Shown: one piece after another, positions 61,374 to 64,000 of the stretch
How positions within the stretch are numbered: the first letter of the stretch is position 1
Layout of the letters: each line of letters opens with the position of its first letter
Assembly: GCF_001269345.1 (NCBI RefSeq)
Contig: NZ_CXOP01000001.1
Span: 186,001 to 250,000 of the forward strand
Direction: 5' to 3'
DNA length: 64,000 nt
Source of the DNA: Limnohabitans sp. 2KL-27
GTDB lineage: Bacteria > Pseudomonadota > Gammaproteobacteria > Burkholderiales > Burkholderiaceae_C
The notes under the pieces: generated by a model
What the model saw: the letters and a program-made list of their open reading frames with translations, nothing else
Databases searched by the model: none
Told to the model about the DNA's origin: nothing
Program-made: the position numbers and the translations under genes

Positions 61374-62111
61374 ATGTACAAAATCGTCCTCATACGCCAC
61401 GGCGAATCCACTTGGAACCTTGAAAACCGATTCACCGGCTGGACCGATGTGGACCTGACCCCCACCGGCGTGAGCCAAGCCATGTCGGCGGGCAAATTGC
61501 TCAAGGCTGAAGGCTTGGAATTTGACCTGTGCTACACCTCGGTGCTCAAGCGGGCCATCCTCACCCTCTGGTTCACCCTGGACGAGATGGACCGCACCTG
61601 GCTGCCGGTGGTCAATGACTACCGCCTGAACGAGCGCCACTATGGCGCACTGCAGGGGCTGAACAAAGCCGACATGGCCAAGCAATACGGTGACGAACAG
61701 GTGCTGGTCTGGCGTCGCAGCTACGACACCCCGCCGCCGGCACTGGAAGCGACCGACCCCCGCTGCGAGCGCAGCGACCGCCGCTATCCCCAGCCCGATG
61801 TCGTGCCGCTGACCGAATGCCTGAAAGACACCGTGGCCCGCGTGCTGCCTGCTTGGAATGACAGCATCGCCCCCAGCATCAAGGCCGGCAAGCGCGTGCT
61901 GATCGTGGCGCACGGCAACTCGATCCGAGCCCTGATGAAGTACTTGGACGGCATCTCTGACCAGGACATCGTGGGTGTGAACATCCCCAACGGCATCCCC
62001 TTGGTGTACGAGCTCGACGAGAACCTGAAGCCGATTCGCCACTACTACCTGGGTGACGCCGAAGCTGCTGCCAAAGCCGCTGCCGCGGTCGCCAGCCAAG
62101 GCAAAGCCTGA
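61374..62111 (+). CDS. gpmA: 2,3-bisphosphoglycerate-dependent phosphoglycerate mutase
   Basis: 245 residues from the ATG at 61374. [20 protein letters not shown] carries the phosphorylated His in [21 protein letters not shown] and [18 protein letters not shown] (second catalytic His) complete the active site. It interconverts 3- and 2-phosphoglycerate. The internal stretch [20 protein letters not shown] is normal for the family. The frame continues upstream to 61326 without similarity. It is divergent from the rhodanese gene and followed by ctpA. Confidence 0.96.
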   Translation: MYKIVLIRHGESTWNLENRFTGWTDVDLTPTGVSQAMSAGKLLKAEGLEFDLCYTSVLKRAILTLWFTLDEMDRTWLPVVNDYRLNERHYGALQGLNKADMAKQYGDEQVLVWRRSYDTPPPALEATDPRCERSDRRYPQPDVVPLTECLKDTVARVLPAWNDSIAPSIKAGKRVLIVAHGNSIRALMKYLDGISDQDIVGVNIPNGIPLVYELDENLKPIRHYYLGDAEAAAKAAAAVASQGKA

Positions 62112-62214
62112 AGGTTGATCTGCACGGGCGTGACAGGGGATTTACACCCCGTCACCCAACTCACCTGCTGGCGGGTGTATATTGATTCGCTTCTGATGGG
62201 GAACACACAAGCAC

Positions 62215-63666
62215 ATGGGACAAAAACTCAAAATCGCGGGCTGGCTCAGCGTTGGGGCACTGGCCGGTGCGTTGACCACCGTGTCGCTGCAAACCGTGGC
62301 ACGCGGCAACATGGCCCCCTTGCCGCTGGAAGAGCTGCAGCAGCTGGCCGCTGTGTTTGGCATGGTCAAGAGCGACTACGTTGAGCCCGTGGATGAGAAA
62401 AAACTGATCTCCGAAGCCATCTCCGGCATGGTCGCCAGCCTGGACCCCCACTCCCAGTATTTCGACAAAAAAACCTTCAAAGAATTTTCTGAAGGCACCT
62501 CGGGCAAGTTTGTCGGCGTGGGCATCGAGATCAGCCAGGAAGACGGTTTGGTCAAGATCGTCTCGCCCATTGAGGGCTCACCGGCCGATCGGGCCGGCCT
62601 CAAGCCCAACGACCTGATCACCAAAATCGATGACACCGCGGTCAAAGGCCTGAGCTTGAACGATGCGGTCAAACGCATGCGCGGCGAGCCCAAAACCAAG
62701 GTATTGCTGACCATCTTCCGCAAGTCCGAAAACCGCACCTTCCCGGTGACCATCGTGCGCGAAGAGATCAAGACCCAATCGGTCAAATCCAAAATCGTCG
62801 AGCCGGGTTATGGTTGGATTCGCGTGTCCCAGTTCCAAGAACGCACGGTGGACGACTTTGCCCGCAAGATCGAAGAGATGTACAAGCAAGAGCCCCAGCT
62901 CAAAGGCCTGGTGCTCGACCTGCGCAACGATCCCGGGGGTCTGCTGGACGCGGCCGTGGCCTTGTCTGCCGCATTTTTGCCTGAAAACGTCACGGTGGTC
63001 ACCACCAATGGCCAGCTTGAAGAAAGCAAATCCATCTACAAGGCGACACCCCAGTTCTGGCGTCGCAACAGCAGCAACGACCCCATCACCCGCATGACGG
63101 TGGCCACGGGTGGTGCGCTGAAAAAAGTGCCTTTGGTGGTGCTGGTGAACGAAGGCTCGGCCTCGGCCAGCGAGATCGTGGCGGGCGCCCTGCAAGACTA
63201 CAAGCGCGGCACCCTCATGGGCAGCCAGACTTTTGGCAAAGGCTCGGTGCAAACGGTGCGCCAACTGGGTCCTGACACCGCCCTCAAAATCACCACGGCC
63301 CGCTACTACACGCCCAATGGCCGCGCCATCCAAGCCAAAGGCATCGTGCCGGAGGTGATGCTGGACGAAACCGAAAACGGCAACGTCTTCTCGGCCCTGC
63401 GCCCCCGCGAAGCGGACCTGGACAAACACCTGTCCAATGGCAAGGAAGCCCAAGAGAAAAAAGACCCGGTCCGCGAGAAAGCCCGCGAAGACGCGATCAA
63501 GAAACTCGAAGAAGAGTCCAAAAAGCCTGTGGCCGAACGCCGCTTGCCCGAGTTCGGCTCGGACAAGGATTTCCAGTTGATCCAGGCCTTGAACCAGCTC
63601 AAGGGTCTGCCCGTCAAGGCCAGCACGACGCTGGCCGAACGCAAGATCGAAAAGAAAGTCGACTGA
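62215..63666 (+). CDS. ctpA: S41 family C-terminal processing protease
   Basis: A 483-residue protein. LKIAGWLSVGALAGALTTVS is an uncleaved or cleaved signal for export. A PDZ domain (GVGIEISQEDGLVKIVSPIE, DRAGLKPNDLITKID) precedes the S41 protease domain: NEGSASASEIVAGALQ holds the catalytic Ser and QTFGKGSVQTVRQL the Lys. The charged C-terminal tail is Lys/Glu-rich. It degrades or trims periplasmic proteins, probably with an NlpI-like adaptor. It lies 103 bp downstream of gpmA. Confidence 0.95.
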   Translation: MGQKLKIAGWLSVGALAGALTTVSLQTVARGNMAPLPLEELQQLAAVFGMVKSDYVEPVDEKKLISEAISGMVASLDPHSQYFDKKTFKEFSEGTSGKFVGVGIEISQEDGLVKIVSPIEGSPADRAGLKPNDLITKIDDTAVKGLSLNDAVKRMRGEPKTKVLLTIFRKSENRTFPVTIVREEIKTQSVKSKIVEPGYGWIRVSQFQERTVDDFARKIEEMYKQEPQLKGLVLDLRNDPGGLLDAAVALSAAFLPENVTVVTTNGQLEESKSIYKATPQFWRRNSSNDPITRMTVATGGALKKVPLVVLVNEGSASASEIVAGALQDYKRGTLMGSQTFGKGSVQTVRQLGPDTALKITTARYYTPNGRAIQAKGIVPEVMLDETENGNVFSALRPREADLDKHLSNGKEAQEKKDPVREKAREDAIKKLEEESKKPVAERRLPEFGSDKDFQLIQALNQLKGLPVKASTTLAERKIEKKVD

Positions 63667-63684
63667 GCCCCACAGGTGACGCGC

Positions 63685-64000
63685 ATGGATGACACGCAGC
63701 TGCTGCGCTATTCGCGGCACATCCTGCTCAACGAACTGGGCATCGACGGCCAGGAAAAACTCTTGGCCTCCCACGCCCTCATCATCGGTGCGGGTGGGCT
63801 GGGTTCTCCGGTCAGCCTGTATCTGGGCAGTGCAGGTGTAGGCCACATCACCGTGGTCGACCACGACGAGGTGGACGCCACCAATTTACAGCGCCAAATT
63901 GCCCACACGCTGGACCGGGTGGGCCAATCCAAAGCCGACTCGGTGCGAACCGCCATCGCCCAGATCAACCCCGATGTGCGCGTCACCCCCATCACCCAAC
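63685..64000 (+). CDS. MoeB/ThiF-type E1-like adenylyltransferase, N-terminal part (runs off window)
   Basis: My translation from the ATG at 63685 gives MDDTQLLRYSRHILLNELGI and then the nucleotide loop LIIGAGGLGSPVSLYLGSAG and DHDEVDATNLQRQIAHTLDR. 105 codons are visible. These are the standard MoeB/ThiF signatures: the enzyme adenylates the C-terminal glycine of a small sulfur-carrier protein (MoaD or ThiS). Which carrier applies cannot be decided without the C terminus. A molybdopterin role would suit the two molybdenum formate dehydrogenases of the window. It lies 18 bp after ctpA. Confidence 0.9.
   Translation, partial: MDDTQLLRYSRHILLNELGIDGQEKLLASHALIIGAGGLGSPVSLYLGSAGVGHITVVDHDEVDATNLQRQIAHTLDRVGQSKADSVRTAIAQINPDVRVTPITQ

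Overview
The window reads as chromosomal DNA of a Burkholderiales betaproteobacterium, most likely Comamonadaceae. The basis is the gene content (benzoyl-CoA epoxidase pathway, short Bph3-type H-NS protein, DUF3460 next to scpA, the rhodanese-grxC-secB-gpsA block beside gpmA-ctpA) and general codon use. No tRNA, rRNA, CRISPR array, prophage or complete insertion sequence was seen. The only transposase-like gene is a domesticated REP-associated one (RAYT).

1-15 kb, surface polysaccharide, all on the minus strand. An H-NS-type protein, a NusG/RfaH-like elongation factor and a UppS-type prenyl transferase come first. Then follow rfbA, rfbC, a Wzz-like protein, a WecA-like initiating transferase, manC, ugd, a Wzx-like flippase, FkbM and other methyltransferases, a UDP-xylose synthase-like gene and three glycosyltransferases. 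An ops-like element lies in the leader just upstream of rfbA, so the RfaH-like protein probably antiterminates this long operon. The distal glycosyltransferase genes are conspicuously AT-rich. Both ugd and manC carry an in-frame dispersed repeat.

15-22.5 kb, housekeeping and repeats: a GIY-YIG protein, a CNNM/CBS protein, apaH, an Smr protein, a truncated haemoglobin, an FtsX-type permease, and a RAYT gene flanked by REP hairpins.

22.5-38.7 kb, periplasmic formate dehydrogenase: fdhD, small secreted proteins, cytochrome b, Fe-S and catalytic subunits, a TAT-target peptide, and the accessory set TorD, polyferredoxin, DUF3306 and DUF3305. A three-gene TRAP transporter operon sits inside this cluster. 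A histidine kinase without a response regulator follows.

38.7-52.8 kb, aerobic benzoate degradation through benzoyl-CoA epoxidation. BoxC, boxB and boxA run on the minus strand and continue after 5 bp into a two-gene NAD-type formate dehydrogenase. BoxC releases formate, so this layout suggests a built-in formate-recycling step. BoxR, boxD and benzoate-CoA ligase complete the regulon. TGCA-N6-TGCA operators frame a convincing box promoter. Three long palindromes with conserved loops and different but self-complementary stems occupy the boxB-boxA gap.

52.8-64 kb, conserved core genes: apbC, metG, a SulP transporter, DUF3460, scpA, gpsA, secB, grxC, a rhodanese, gpmA, ctpA and the start of a MoeB/ThiF-type gene cut by the window edge.
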